A stretch of DNA of 64,000 bases from Lysobacter sp. MMG2 (GCF_016735495.2 NZ_JAERQY020000001.1:806001-870000), one strand, 5' to 3'; shown: positions 28,558 through 40,342, numbered from the stretch's first letter. Notes: generated by a model from the letters alone, not told the origin. Numbers and translations are program-made.

Positions 28558-29880
28558 ATGACGGCGACCGACCTCCATCGCACCATCGATGCCGTCTGGC
28601 GCATCGAATCCGCCCGACTCATCGCCTCGCTCGCGCGCATGGTGCGCGACGTGGGGCTGGCCGAGGAACTCGCGCAGGACGCGCTCGTCGCCGCGCTGGA
28701 GAGATGGCCCGACAGCGGCGTGCCCGACCAGCCCGGCGCATGGCTGATGGCCACCGCCAAGCACCGCGCCATCGACCGCCTGCGCCGCAGCAAGCTTCAG
28801 CAGCGCAAGCACGAGGAGATCGCACGCGAACTTGAAGACGAACAGGCGCACGCCGACGACGCGCACATCGACGCGCTCGACAACCCGTTCAACGACGACC
28901 TGCTGCGCCTGGTCTTCACAGCCTGCCATCCCGTGCTGCCCACGCATGCGCAGGTGGCCTTGACGCTGCGCCTGCTCGGCGGCTTGACCACGGACGAGAT
29001 CGCGCGCGCGTTCCTGGTGCCCGAAGCCACCATCGCCCAGCGCATCGTCCGCGCCAAGCGCACGCTGGCCGAGAAGCAGGTGCCCTACGAAGTGCCGCGC
29101 GGCGACGAACTGAACGAGCGCCTGTCGTCGGTGCTGGCAGTGATCTACCTGATCTTCAACGAAGGCTATGCGGCCACCGCCGGCGACGACTGGATGCGCC
29201 CCGGCCTGTGCGAGGACGCGCAGCGCCTGGGCCGCATGCTCGCCGAGCTGATGCCCGACGAAGCGGAAGTGCACGGGCTTATTGCGCTGATGGAAATCCA
29301 GGCCTCGCGCGCGGCCGCACGCATCGGTCCCGATGGCGAACCGGTGCTGCTGCTCGAACAGAACCGCGCGCGTTGGGACCAGCTGCTGATCCACCGCGGA
29401 TTGAGCGCACTGGAGCGCGCGCAGAAGCTCGGCTCCGCGCGCCATCCGGTGGGCAGCCCGTACACGCTGCAAGCCGCCATCGCGGCCTGCCATGCCCGCG
29501 CGAGGAACGCGGAGGAAACCGACTGGGCCGCGATCGTCGGCCTGTACGGCGCATTGGCGCGCATCACGCCCTCGCCGGTGATCGAACTCAACCGCGCGGT
29601 GGCGCTGTCGATGTTGTTCGGCCCGGCATCGGGATTGGCGGTCGTGGACGCGCTGAAGGACGAGCCGGCGCTGAAGGACTACCACCTGCTCCCCGCGGTG
29701 CGCGGCGACCTGCTCAAGAAGCTCGAGCGCTGGGACGAGGCACGCATCGAATTCGAACGCGCTGCGGACATGACCCGCAACGCGCGCGAACAGGCGCTGC
29801 TGCACCGGCGCGCCGCCGAATGCGCGGCGGCGTCCGGCGACGCGGGCGCGCTTATGCCGTCATCGAAACGATCGGCTTGA
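28558..29880 (+). CDS. ECF42-type RNA polymerase sigma factor
   Basis: 440 residues. Sigma region 2 (about 8-80, GLAEELAQDALVAALERWP, AKHRAIDRLRR), region 4 (112-172, LRLLGGLTTDEIARAFLVPEATIAQRIVRAKR) and a C-terminal extension of about 260 residues with helical, TPR-like repeats (DUF6596). This architecture plus adjacent DGPF genes defines ECF42, a group without an anti-sigma factor, in which the extension tunes activity (family knowledge). There is no ribosome site before ATG 28558, so an earlier start cannot be ruled out. Its 3' end overlaps the opposite-strand DUF1428 gene by 29 bases. Confidence 0.94.
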   Translation: MTATDLHRTIDAVWRIESARLIASLARMVRDVGLAEELAQDALVAALERWPDSGVPDQPGAWLMATAKHRAIDRLRRSKLQQRKHEEIARELEDEQAHADDAHIDALDNPFNDDLLRLVFTACHPVLPTHAQVALTLRLLGGLTTDEIARAFLVPEATIAQRIVRAKRTLAEKQVPYEVPRGDELNERLSSVLAVIYLIFNEGYAATAGDDWMRPGLCEDAQRLGRMLAELMPDEAEVHGLIALMEIQASRAAARIGPDGEPVLLLEQNRARWDQLLIHRGLSALERAQKLGSARHPVGSPYTLQAAIAACHARARNAEETDWAAIVGLYGALARITPSPVIELNRAVALSMLFGPASGLAVVDALKDEPALKDYHLLPAVRGDLLKKLERWDEARIEFERAADMTRNAREQALLHRRAAECAAASGDAGALMPSSKRSA

Positions 29881-30217
29881 ACCCGCCCCAGAACATGCGC
29901 TTGCCGTCGAACGGCATGCTCTTGGGATCCAGCCCGGCGATGCGCGGATCCTTCATCACCTTTGCGTTGATCCGGTCGCGCGCGGCGCGCGACTTGTAGG
30001 TGATCCACGAGAACACCACGACCTCGTTCGGCTTGAGTTTCACCGACTGCGGGAAGGACGTGGTCTTGCCCGGCTGGACGTCGTCGGCGACGCACTCGTG
30101 GTATTCCAGCGCACCGTACTCGAGCCAGACCTTGCCGGCCGTGCGCGCCAGCTTGCGGTAGGCGTCCACGTTGTCCTTGGGAACCGGGACGACGAAACCA
30201 TCGACATAGAAAGCCAT
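29852..30217 (-). CDS. DUF1428 (YbaA-like) protein
   Basis: 121 residues: YVDGFVVPVPKDNVDAYRKLA, EYGALEYHECVADDV, VVFSWITYKSRAARDR and PFDGKRMFWGGF mark DUF1428, another small alpha/beta-barrel family related in fold to YCII. AGGAG eight bases before ATG 30217 decides that start over the GTG at 30226, which forms part of the ribosome site. It follows the YceI gene by 70 bases in the same direction, so it should share the ECF42-type promoter, and its end is antisense to the sigma factor 3' end. Confidence 0.94.
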   Translation of the reverse strand: MAFYVDGFVVPVPKDNVDAYRKLARTAGKVWLEYGALEYHECVADDVQPGKTTSFPQSVKLKPNEVVVFSWITYKSRAARDRINAKVMKDPRIAGLDPKSMPFDGKRMFWGGFKPIVSMTA

Positions 30218-30287
30218 CGTTTTCACTCCTGGGATACGCGGCGGGAAGCCGCAGGATGCGGGATGCGGTGTTAGCGCGAGGTCTGCT

Positions 30288-30881
30288 TCACGGCTTGCGC
30301 GTGGCTTCGACCTGGATGCGCAGCGCCACGTTCATGTCGAAGCCGTAGTCCTTGCCGGCGTCGATGCCGAACGCGTCTCGGCGGAATTCGCCACGCGCGT
30401 CGGCGCCGCAGAGCTCGCGCTTGTTGAGCGGATGCGGGATGCACTTGAAGCGCTCGATCGTCAGGTCCACAGGGCGCGTGACGCCGTGCAGCGTCAACTC
30501 GCCCTTCACGCGCGTGGGCGCGCCGTCGCGGAAGTCCGCCAGCGTTCCGGTGTAGGTGGCCTGCGGGAACTTCGCCGTGTCCAGCAGCGTGTCGTTGCGC
30601 GCGTGCTCGTTCATCGCGTCCAGGCCGTAGTCGATGCTGTCGGTGTCGATGACCACCTTGACGCTGCCCGTGCCCGCGGCGCGGTCCAGCAGGATCTCGC
30701 CGCTGCTGCGGTTGAACTTGCCGCGCCACACCGAGATGCCCATGTGGTCGGCTTCGAAACTGGGGAAGGTGTGGGCGGGGTCGATCTCGTAGGTGGCGGG
30801 CGCGGCCGTGGCCGTGGCGGCGGCAGACAACAGCGCGACGGCGACAAGCGTCGCGAACGGCGAAATGCGGCGTGCGGACAT
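30288..30881 (-). CDS. YceI-family periplasmic lipid-binding protein
   Basis: 197 residues. A signal peptide (LVAVALLSAAATATAAPA) is followed by the YceI lipocalin-like barrel: YEIDPAHTFPSFEADHMG, VVIDTDSIDYGLDAMNEHA, FPQATYTGTL and KGELTLHGVTRPVDL. YceI proteins bind long isoprenoids such as polyprenyl quinones and respond to base, osmotic or envelope stress. The ECF42-type promoter on this strand lies 51-77 bases upstream of ATG 30881. The cysteines FKCIPHP and RELCGAD could form a disulfide. Confidence 0.95.
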   Translation of the reverse strand: MSARRISPFATLVAVALLSAAATATAAPATYEIDPAHTFPSFEADHMGISVWRGKFNRSSGEILLDRAAGTGSVKVVIDTDSIDYGLDAMNEHARNDTLLDTAKFPQATYTGTLADFRDGAPTRVKGELTLHGVTRPVDLTIERFKCIPHPLNKRELCGADARGEFRRDAFGIDAGKDYGFDMNVALRIQVEATRKP

Positions 30882-30931
30882 TGGGATTCCTCGTTGTGTA
30901 CGGCCAGCGCTATTGCGGCCTTCTCTGGAAC

Positions 30932-30958
30932 GACGAACGGAAAGGCCCGGAATCGACA
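30932..30958 (-). promoter_or_regulatory. ECF42-type promoter upstream of yceI
   Basis: Read on the minus strand: TGTCGA (30958-30953), 17 bases, CGTC (30935-30932). Context CATGTCGATTCCG and TTCGTCGT is identical to the copy at 25809. A hairpin-like AAAGGCC/GGCCTTT pair (30941-30974) overlaps the spacer. Confidence 0.72.
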
Positions 30959-31036
30959 TGGGGCCCCGGCCTTTTCTCATGGACGAAGCGTGCAGCGGTT
31001 CCGGAAGGTACGCCGCAGGCCTACAAGGAGCCAGCC

Positions 31037-31217
31037 ATGCCGCAGCAGTCGGATGTACGTTTCCTCTTCCGCATCACGGATCGTATTCGCCGATCCAGCG
31101 GCGCTGGAGCAGTTCAACCTGCGCCTTCAGGCGTTCGCCAGGAACGCGCTGGAGGAGCAAAGGCTGCAGAAGCTCATGTCCAGCTACCGCTCAGCGCAGG
31201 CGCAGACGGCGCGGTGA
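31037..31217 (+). pseudogene. probable frameshifted small gene
   Basis: A strong ribosome site AAGGAG (31025-31030) precedes ATG 31037. The first 16 or so codons (QSDVRFLFRITD) have coding-like third positions, but beyond about 31085 that frame becomes non-coding in character. The frame one base over then has strong coding bias: ADPAALEQFNLRLQAFARN, ALEEQRLQKLMSSY, ending at TGA 31217. Joined, the product would be about 60 residues with an amphipathic helical C-terminus. A one-base gain, a sequencing error, or programmed slippage would explain it. No family recognised. Confidence 0.55.
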
Positions 31218-31241
31218 TGACACGCCGAGCGTGACCGCCTG

Positions 31242-31265
31242 GGTCCCGGCCTTCGCCGGGATGAC
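31242..31265. repeat. GTCATCCCGG-type palindrome
   Basis: GTCCCGGCC/TTCGCCGGGATGAC unit between the small broken gene and TfoX. Confidence 0.75.
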
Positions 31266-31288
31266 GGTGCCACTGCGACGCGTACCCG

Positions 31289-31633
31289 CTACCGATCGCG
31301 TTTGGGCTTCCGCGACGCCCGCGACGCCGCAGCGCGCGCCAGTTCCGCCCACGGGCGCATCGCTTCGGCCGAATCCATCGCCGCGTCGGGCAGCGACCAG
31401 TAACTCATCGTGATCGGCTCGGCCTGTCCCAGGTACACATAGGGTTCGCATCCGGCGGCTTCGAAGAGCAGTCGCGTCTCGTCGTCGACTTTCAGGTACA
31501 GCGCCTCGCCCATCACCACGCCGATCAGCGCGCCGTCGAGGTAAACACCGTGGCCACCGAACATCGCGCGCGTAGTGACGGCACCGAGCGGATCGAGCAG
31601 GTCGTGCAGGTGGGCGAGGTAGGCGTCGCTCAT
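31289..31633 (-). CDS. TfoX N-terminal-domain protein
   Basis: 114 residues from ATG 31633. The TfoX/Sxy N-terminal fold is seen in HDLLDPLGAVTTRAMFGGHGVY, IGVVMGEALYLKVDDETR and ITMSYWSLPDAAMD. The helical C-terminal TfoX domain is missing, as in many short homologues. Sxy/TfoX promotes competence gene expression in Pasteurellaceae and Vibrio, but short single-domain forms have no proven role. The C-terminal tail is basic. Confidence 0.9.
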   Translation of the reverse strand: MSDAYLAHLHDLLDPLGAVTTRAMFGGHGVYLDGALIGVVMGEALYLKVDDETRLLFEAAGCEPYVYLGQAEPITMSYWSLPDAAMDSAEAMRPWAELARAAASRASRKPKRDR

Positions 31634-31697
31634 GGGGAGACACCGCGCAATGCAGGGAAACGCGTTGGAAGGTGACGGCGGCCCTGCCCTCACCCCA

Positions 31698-31723
31698 CCC
31701 CTCTCCCGCACGCGGGAGAGGGG
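31698..31723. repeat. GAGAGGGG-type hairpin downstream of the TonB receptor
   Basis: CCCCTCTCCCGC and GCGGGAGAGGGG arms separated by two bases. It sits 18 bases past the receptor stop codon, so it may end that transcript. Confidence 0.75.
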
Positions 31724-31740
31724 CTTTCAGATCGTCGTGC

Positions 31741-34194
<2,454 letters not shown>

Positions 34195-34326
34195 GGGCAC
34201 TCCCTGGCGTTGGCGGTCCCCCAGCCTAAATCGAATTGTTAAGAATTTGCCAATTTTTGCGCCCGAGTCGGCAAATGTGACGGGGTTTGCGGAACGCTCC
34301 TGCGGGCGCCGGTGATAGGGCGAAAG

Positions 34327-34362
34327 CCCCTCTCCCACCGGGAGAGGGGTTGGGGTGAGGGT
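34327..34362. repeat. GAGAGGGG-type hairpin
   Basis: CCCCTCTCCC (34327-34336) and GGGAGAGGGG (34340-34349) followed by TTGGGGTGAGGG, identical to the copy at 17656. Confidence 0.8.
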
Positions 34363-34435
34363 CGGCGAAGGCCGGGCGGTGAAGACTCGCCACAGCCGCT
34401 TTGCATGGCGGCTTCGAGAAGGCGTGACGGCCTGG

Positions 34436-34560
34436 ATCCCGGCCTTCGCCGGGATGACGGTGTCTTGGGGATGACGGTTTTTTTTGGAGACGACGGTGTC
34501 TTGGAACGACGGTGTTCCTATAGCCCCTCTCCCGCTTGCAGGTCGCCGGGACGACGGTGA
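34436..34560. repeat. GTCATCCCGG palindrome plus GACGGTGTCTTGG direct repeats
   Basis: ATCCCGGCC/TTCGCCGGGAT at 34436-34455, then GACGGTGTCTTGG at 34456 and again at 34492, with partial copies GATGACGG and GACGGTGTTCC and a run of eight T between. A degenerate GAGAGGGG half-element follows. Confidence 0.65.
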
Positions 34561-34642
34561 GCCGATGGGTGACCCAACGCATCCCCGCGCGACCGCACGT
34601 TCCGGCGACAATGACTCCCCTTTCCCGCCCCGCTTCCATCGC

Positions 34643-35581
34643 ATGACCCCGTCCAGCAAAGCGCAACTGCAAATCCATTTCTGCGTGCTGCTGTGGGGCT
34701 TCACCGCGATCCTGGGCAAGCTCATCACCCTGCCCGCGCTGCCGCTGGTGTGGTGGCGCATGCTGCTGGTGGTAGCGGCGCTGGCGCTGGTGCCGCGCGT
34801 GTGGCGCGGACTGCGCGCGATGTCGGCGCGGACGATGCTCGCCTACGCCGGCATCGGCGCACTCGTGGCGCTGCACTGGCTCACCTTCTACGGCGCGATC
34901 AAGCTCTCCAACGCTTCGGTGGGCGCCACCTGCATGGCGCTGGGCACGGTGTTCGTGGCGATGATCGAACCGTGGCTGACGCGCACGCGCTTCTCCAAGC
35001 GCGAGCTCGCGCTGGGCCTGATGGTCCTGCCCGGCGTGGTGCTGGTGGTCGGCGGCGTGCCGGCCGGCATGCGCGTGGGCATCGCGGTGGGCGCGCTGTC
35101 GGCTTTCCTCGTGGCGATCTTCGGTTCGCTCAACAAGCGCATGGTCGAGCACGGCGATCCGCTCACCGTCACCGCGCTGGAGCTGGGCGCGGGCGTGCTC
35201 GTGCTGACGCTGCTGGCCCCGCTGATGCCGGTGATCTTCCCCGCCTTCGCGGGCCCGCTGCTGGTGGCGCCGAGTGCACACGACGGCGCGCTGCTGGTCG
35301 CGCTCGCGCTGGCCTGCACGCTGCTCCCGTTCAGTCTGTCGCTGGTGGCGCTGCGCCACATGAGCGCGTTCGCGCAGCAGCTGGCGGTGAACCTGGAGCC
35401 GGTCTACGCCATCGTCCTGGCCGTGCTGTTGCTGGGCGAGCAGCGCGAGCTGACGACGCTGTTCTACGTCGGCGTGGCCATCATCCTCGCCGCCGTGTTC
35501 ATCCATCCGCTGCTGGGCCGGCCGCGCCCGCTGCAGCAGGAAGTGCTGGGCACGGCGGAAGCAAAAGGCGCAGCGGAGTGA
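34643..35581 (+). CDS. EamA/DMT-superfamily permease
   Basis: 312 residues, ten predicted helices in two EamA repeats: HFCVLLWGFTAILGKLI, LHWLTFYGAIKLSNASVG, then ACTLLPFSLSLVALRHM and NLEPVYAIVLAVLLLGE. ATG 34643 was chosen because the hydrophobic first helix follows directly; the open frame extends farther upstream through repeat DNA. Probably exports a metabolite; not closely similar to the EamA protein at 23373. Confidence 0.92.
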   Translation: MTPSSKAQLQIHFCVLLWGFTAILGKLITLPALPLVWWRMLLVVAALALVPRVWRGLRAMSARTMLAYAGIGALVALHWLTFYGAIKLSNASVGATCMALGTVFVAMIEPWLTRTRFSKRELALGLMVLPGVVLVVGGVPAGMRVGIAVGALSAFLVAIFGSLNKRMVEHGDPLTVTALELGAGVLVLTLLAPLMPVIFPAFAGPLLVAPSAHDGALLVALALACTLLPFSLSLVALRHMSAFAQQLAVNLEPVYAIVLAVLLLGEQRELTTLFYVGVAIILAAVFIHPLLGRPRPLQQEVLGTAEAKGAAE

Positions 35582-35644
35582 TCCGCCGCGCCTGTCCGGC
35601 CGATTTCGTGGCAGGCTAGACGCCTCACCCCGACTTGGCAGCGC

Positions 35645-36934
35645 ATGTATCTCGAGCACTACGGCCTGAGCGAGCCGCCGTTCTCGATCACGCCGGATCC
35701 GCGTTTCGTGTTCCTCAGCGAGCGCCACCGCGATGCGCTCGCGCACCTGTTGTTCGGCATCACCCAGGGCGGTGGCGGCGGTTTCGTGCAGCTCACCGGC
35801 GAGGTCGGCACGGGCAAGACGACGCTGTGCCGCCTGCTGCTGGAACAGGTCCCGGAGAACACGCGCGTCGCGCTGGTGCTCAACCCGCGCCAGACGCCGG
35901 TGGAACTGCTGGAGACGATCTGCGAGGAATTGCACATCGACCTCGACGGCCGTCACGGCAGCGCCAAGGCGCTCATCGACGCGCTCAACGCCTACCTGCT
36001 CGATGCCTACGCGCAAGGCCTGCGCGTGGTGCTGGTGATCGACGAGGCGCAGAACCTGTCGGTCGATGCACTGGAGCAGGTGCGTCTGCTCACCAATCTG
36101 GAGACGCCGACGCAGAAGCTGCTGCAGATCGTGCTGCTGGCGCAGCCGGAACTGCGCCGCATGCTCGCGCGCGAGGACCTGCGCCAGCTCGCACAGCGCA
36201 TCACCGCGCGCTTCCATCTCACGCCATTGGACGCCGCCGAGACCGGCGAATACCTGCGTCATCGCTACCGCATCGCCGGTGGCACGCGCTTCCCGTTCGA
36301 CGCTTCGGCGGTGAAGCGCATCCACCTGCATGCCGGCGGCGTGCCGCGCCTGGTCAATGTGATCGCCGAACGCAGCCTGCTTGCCGGCTACGCACACGAC
36401 GTGGCGATGCTGGATGCGCGCTGGGTCGATCGCGCGGCCGCGGAGGTGTTGCCGGCGAAGGCATCCGATGCGCACCGTCGTCGCTGGTTCATCGCCGTGC
36501 CGGTGGCCGCGCTGGCGGTGGCGACGATCGGGTTCGCCACGTGGTGGTGGATGCGCGCTCCGGCGCGCGCCGAAGCGCCCATTCCGGCGCCTGCACGCCC
36601 CGTGGCCACCGCACCGGCGCCCGTCGTGCATGCGCCGGGCCTGGACGCGGAAGCGTTCGCCGCCGCGCTGCGCGAGGCGCCGTTGCGCCCAGGCGCGACC
36701 GGCGCCGTCGTCGAATGGATCGCGCGTCGCCTGCAGCCCGGTTACCTGCCCGCATCGAACGCCCCGGCGGTCTTCGATGCGGCGATGCAGGATGCGGTGC
36801 GCCGCTTCCAGCTCGACCACGGCCTGACCGCCGACGGTGTCGTCGGCCCGGCCACCTTGATGGCGCTGGCCTCGCGCGGCGGGACACCGCAACTGCTCGG
36901 CTCGCTGGCCGCGCCTTCCGACGGAGCGAAATGA
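35645..36934 (+). CDS. gspA: GspA/ExeA-type AAA ATPase with peptidoglycan-binding domain
   Basis: 429 residues. YGLSEPPFSITPDPRF opens the ExeA family; Walker A GEVGTGKTT and Walker B VLVIDEAQNL lie in an AAA domain (1-270). A membrane helix (about 280-300) leads to a Pro/Ala linker and a C-terminal peptidoglycan-binding domain (FQLDHGLTADGVVGPATL). ExeA with ExeB helps insert the type II secretion secretin through the wall. GspB follows by four bases. No ribosome site is evident; a TAGACG box lies 22-28 bases upstream. Confidence 0.95.
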   Translation: MYLEHYGLSEPPFSITPDPRFVFLSERHRDALAHLLFGITQGGGGGFVQLTGEVGTGKTTLCRLLLEQVPENTRVALVLNPRQTPVELLETICEELHIDLDGRHGSAKALIDALNAYLLDAYAQGLRVVLVIDEAQNLSVDALEQVRLLTNLETPTQKLLQIVLLAQPELRRMLAREDLRQLAQRITARFHLTPLDAAETGEYLRHRYRIAGGTRFPFDASAVKRIHLHAGGVPRLVNVIAERSLLAGYAHDVAMLDARWVDRAAAEVLPAKASDAHRRRWFIAVPVAALAVATIGFATWWWMRAPARAEAPIPAPARPVATAPAPVVHAPGLDAEAFAAALREAPLRPGATGAVVEWIARRLQPGYLPASNAPAVFDAAMQDAVRRFQLDHGLTADGVVGPATLMALASRGGTPQLLGSLAAPSDGAK

Positions 36935-36938
36935 GGCG

Positions 36939-37709
36939 ATGTCGCTGATCCTCGACGCCCTGCGCAAGTCCGAAGCCGAGCGCCGCCGCGGCCAGATGCC
37001 GGACCTGCATGCCGAACTGCCGCCGCTCGTCCACGCCACCGCACCGCGCCGACGCGCATGGCCGTGGTGGTTCGCAGGCCTGGCCGTGCTGATGGCGGCG
37101 ACCGCGCTGGCGTGGAGCCAGTGGGCAAGCCGTGCGGCATCCGTGTCCGCTGTGCAGACGTCAGATCGACACGACCCGCGGACGGCGATGAGCAAGCCGC
37201 CCGCACCGATGGCGAGGTCTGCACCTGCGCCGTCCTTCGCACTGCGCCCCGTCGCGCAGCCGACACCGGCGCCGCACGACGTGCGCCCGGCCGCCCCGAT
37301 GGCATCGGTGGAAACGACGCCCCGGACGCAGGCGCCCGCCGCCATCGCGCCCGCTGCGCGTGAGCTTCCGGCCGCTGCAACGGCCGCACCGTTGCCTGCA
37401 GCGCCCGTCGCCCTTGCAGCGACGACGCCGGCACCCGAGGCGCCCCCCGCCCCGACCCTGCCTTCCTTGCCGGATGCCGGCGGCACGGTCCGCCTCGCCG
37501 ATCTCTCGCCCGGCGAACGCGAGCAGCTCCCGGCGCTGAAGATCAGCATGCACATGTGGGGCGCCACCCCGGCGCAGCGCTTCGCGATCATCGACGGCAC
37601 GCGCGTGGCCCAGGGCGACCGGGTGGGCGAAGCGGTGGTGGAAGAGATCGCCGCCGACGGCGTGGTCCTCAACTGGCACGGCCGCCGCCTGTCCCTGCCC
37701 CTGCGCTGA
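36939..37709 (+). CDS. gspB: GspB/ExeB-type secretion protein
   Basis: 256 residues. The N-terminus SLILDALRKSEAERRRGQ is the classic GspB opening, followed by a membrane helix (about 42-62), a long Ala/Pro-rich periplasmic linker (65-170) and a C-terminal domain (LKISMHMWGATPAQRFAIIDG, VVEEIAADGVVL) homologous to the PilP/GspC-type HR domain. It pairs with the ATPase upstream to assemble the outer-membrane secretin. The remaining gsp genes are not in this window. Confidence 0.94.
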   Translation: MSLILDALRKSEAERRRGQMPDLHAELPPLVHATAPRRRAWPWWFAGLAVLMAATALAWSQWASRAASVSAVQTSDRHDPRTAMSKPPAPMARSAPAPSFALRPVAQPTPAPHDVRPAAPMASVETTPRTQAPAAIAPAARELPAAATAAPLPAAPVALAATTPAPEAPPAPTLPSLPDAGGTVRLADLSPGEREQLPALKISMHMWGATPAQRFAIIDGTRVAQGDRVGEAVVEEIAADGVVLNWHGRRLSLPLR

Positions 37710-37770
37710 CGGTTGCGCCGGAGACGGCGGCGCGTGACCATCCGCTGGTCCGACCAAACGGGGTAGCGCC

Positions 37771-38166
37771 ATGAACAGCACCACCCAGCAAGACATCGGC
37801 AAGCTGATTCTCCGCATCACGCTCGGCGTACTGGTTTTCCTGCACGGCATCAGCAAGCTCGAAGGCGGCCTGGACGGCATCTTCAAGCTGGTCGAAACGC
37901 AGGGCTTTCCTGCCTTCTTCGCCTATGGCGTGATCATCGGCGAGGTCATCGCGCCCTTGCTGGTCATCGCCGGATTCTTCTCGCGAATCGGCGGCATCAT
38001 CATCGTGATCAACATGCTGTTCGCGCTGTACCTGGTGCACCTGGGCGACATCGGCCGCCTCAACGACCAGGGCGGCTGGGCGATCGAGCTGCAGCTGATG
38101 TACCTCTTCGGCGCCGCAGCGGTGGCGCTGCTCGGGCCGGGCCGGTGGGCGTTCAACCAGCGCTAG
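37771..38166 (+). CDS. DoxX-family membrane protein
   Basis: 131 residues with four membrane helices: LILRITLGVLVFLHGISKL, FFAYGVIIGEVIAPLLVIAGF, GGIIIVINMLFALYLVH and LMYLFGAAAVALLG. DoxX proteins are small quinone-interacting or redox-linked membrane proteins of uncertain role. It stands 61 bases after gspB in the same direction and converges on dbpA. Confidence 0.92.
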   Translation: MNSTTQQDIGKLILRITLGVLVFLHGISKLEGGLDGIFKLVETQGFPAFFAYGVIIGEVIAPLLVIAGFFSRIGGIIIVINMLFALYLVHLGDIGRLNDQGGWAIELQLMYLFGAAAVALLGPGRWAFNQR

Positions 38167-38233
38167 TTGCGCGGTTTGCTCCACGCCTCTGGACATTGCC
38201 CGGGATCGGAAACGGTCCCGGGCAAGCTGTTTC

Positions 38234-39646
<1,413 letters not shown>

Positions 39647-39748
39647 GCGCCATGATCGCAGCTGGGGGCGTGAACGCGCCATGCCGCGGACGATGGCCTA
39701 TCCTGCGGCCACCGGCCCTGCGCCCAACCTTCACGGCCCTCGCGCGCC

Positions 39749-40342
39749 ATGGAACCCGCCGCCGTCGCGACCGAACCGATCTTCGTCCACATCCGCATCG
39801 TCCTGGGCATCGTCCTGGGCCTGGCGCTGACGACGCTCCTCAAGGGCCTGGCGAAGTTCGTCCAGCACCCCGGACGCGAGCGCATCTACGGCGTGCACCT
39901 GGGCTGGGCGCTGTCGATGTTCATCCTGCTGGTGCACTTCTGGTGGTGGGAGTTCGGCCTGGTGCGCGTGCACCCGTGGACGTTCACCTCCTACGCGTTC
40001 CTGATCCTGTACGTCGTCGTGCTGTTCCTGCTGTGCACGCTGCTGTTCCCTGACGACCTGGCCGACTACAGCGGCTGGCGCGATTACTTCCAGTCACGGC
40101 GCAGCTGGTTCTTCGGGATCATGGCCTGCCTGTACGTGATCGACTTCATCGACACGCTGATCAAGGGCAAGCCGTACTACCACCACTTCGGCATCGAGTA
40201 CCCCATCCGCAACGCGGTCTACGTCGCGCTGTGCCTGGTGGCGATGAAGGTGGGTTCGGAACGGTTCCATCGCGCGTTCGTGGCGTTCGCCATCGTGTAC
40301 GAGCTGTCGTGGATCTACCGCCTGTACGATTACCTGGAATGA
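39749..40342 (+). CDS. integral membrane hypothetical protein
   Basis: 197 residues with about five to six predicted helices: IRIVLGIVLGLALTTLLKGL, LGWALSMFILLVHFWWWEF, YAFLILYVVVLFLLCTLLF, FGIMACLYVIDFIDTLI and AVYVALCLVAMKVG. The motif HPGRERIYGVH and the charged loop DDLADYSGWRDYF are notable. No family is recognised. A TATCCT box lies 45 bases upstream. Its stop overlaps the GIY-YIG start by ATGA. Confidence 0.85.
   Translation: MEPAAVATEPIFVHIRIVLGIVLGLALTTLLKGLAKFVQHPGRERIYGVHLGWALSMFILLVHFWWWEFGLVRVHPWTFTSYAFLILYVVVLFLLCTLLFPDDLADYSGWRDYFQSRRSWFFGIMACLYVIDFIDTLIKGKPYYHHFGIEYPIRNAVYVALCLVAMKVGSERFHRAFVAFAIVYELSWIYRLYDYLE

Larger units (their letters stand above)
34195..34642. other. 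448-base intergenic stretch with repeat debris
   Basis: It holds the AT-rich upstream region of the TonB receptor (34207-34260), a GAGAGGGG hairpin, a GTCATCCCGG palindrome and a decayed tandem array. No convincing coding sequence was seen on either strand. Confidence 0.6.

Noticed and set aside
30941-30974. AAAGGCC...GGCCTTTT hairpin as a Rho-independent terminator
   Set aside because: It overlaps the spacer of the ECF42-type promoter of yceI and no gene ends just before it on the + strand, so a promoter reading explains the site better.
34207-34260. Fur box upstream of the TonB receptor
   Set aside because: The region is AT-rich, but no good match to the GATAAT-type inverted hexamers was seen, so iron control is not claimed.
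34226-37741. Very long minus-strand open frame opposite EamA, gspA and gspB
   Set aside because: Its translation is Arg/Ala/His-rich with no domains and runs opposite three clear genes. Long antisense frames are expected at this GC content.
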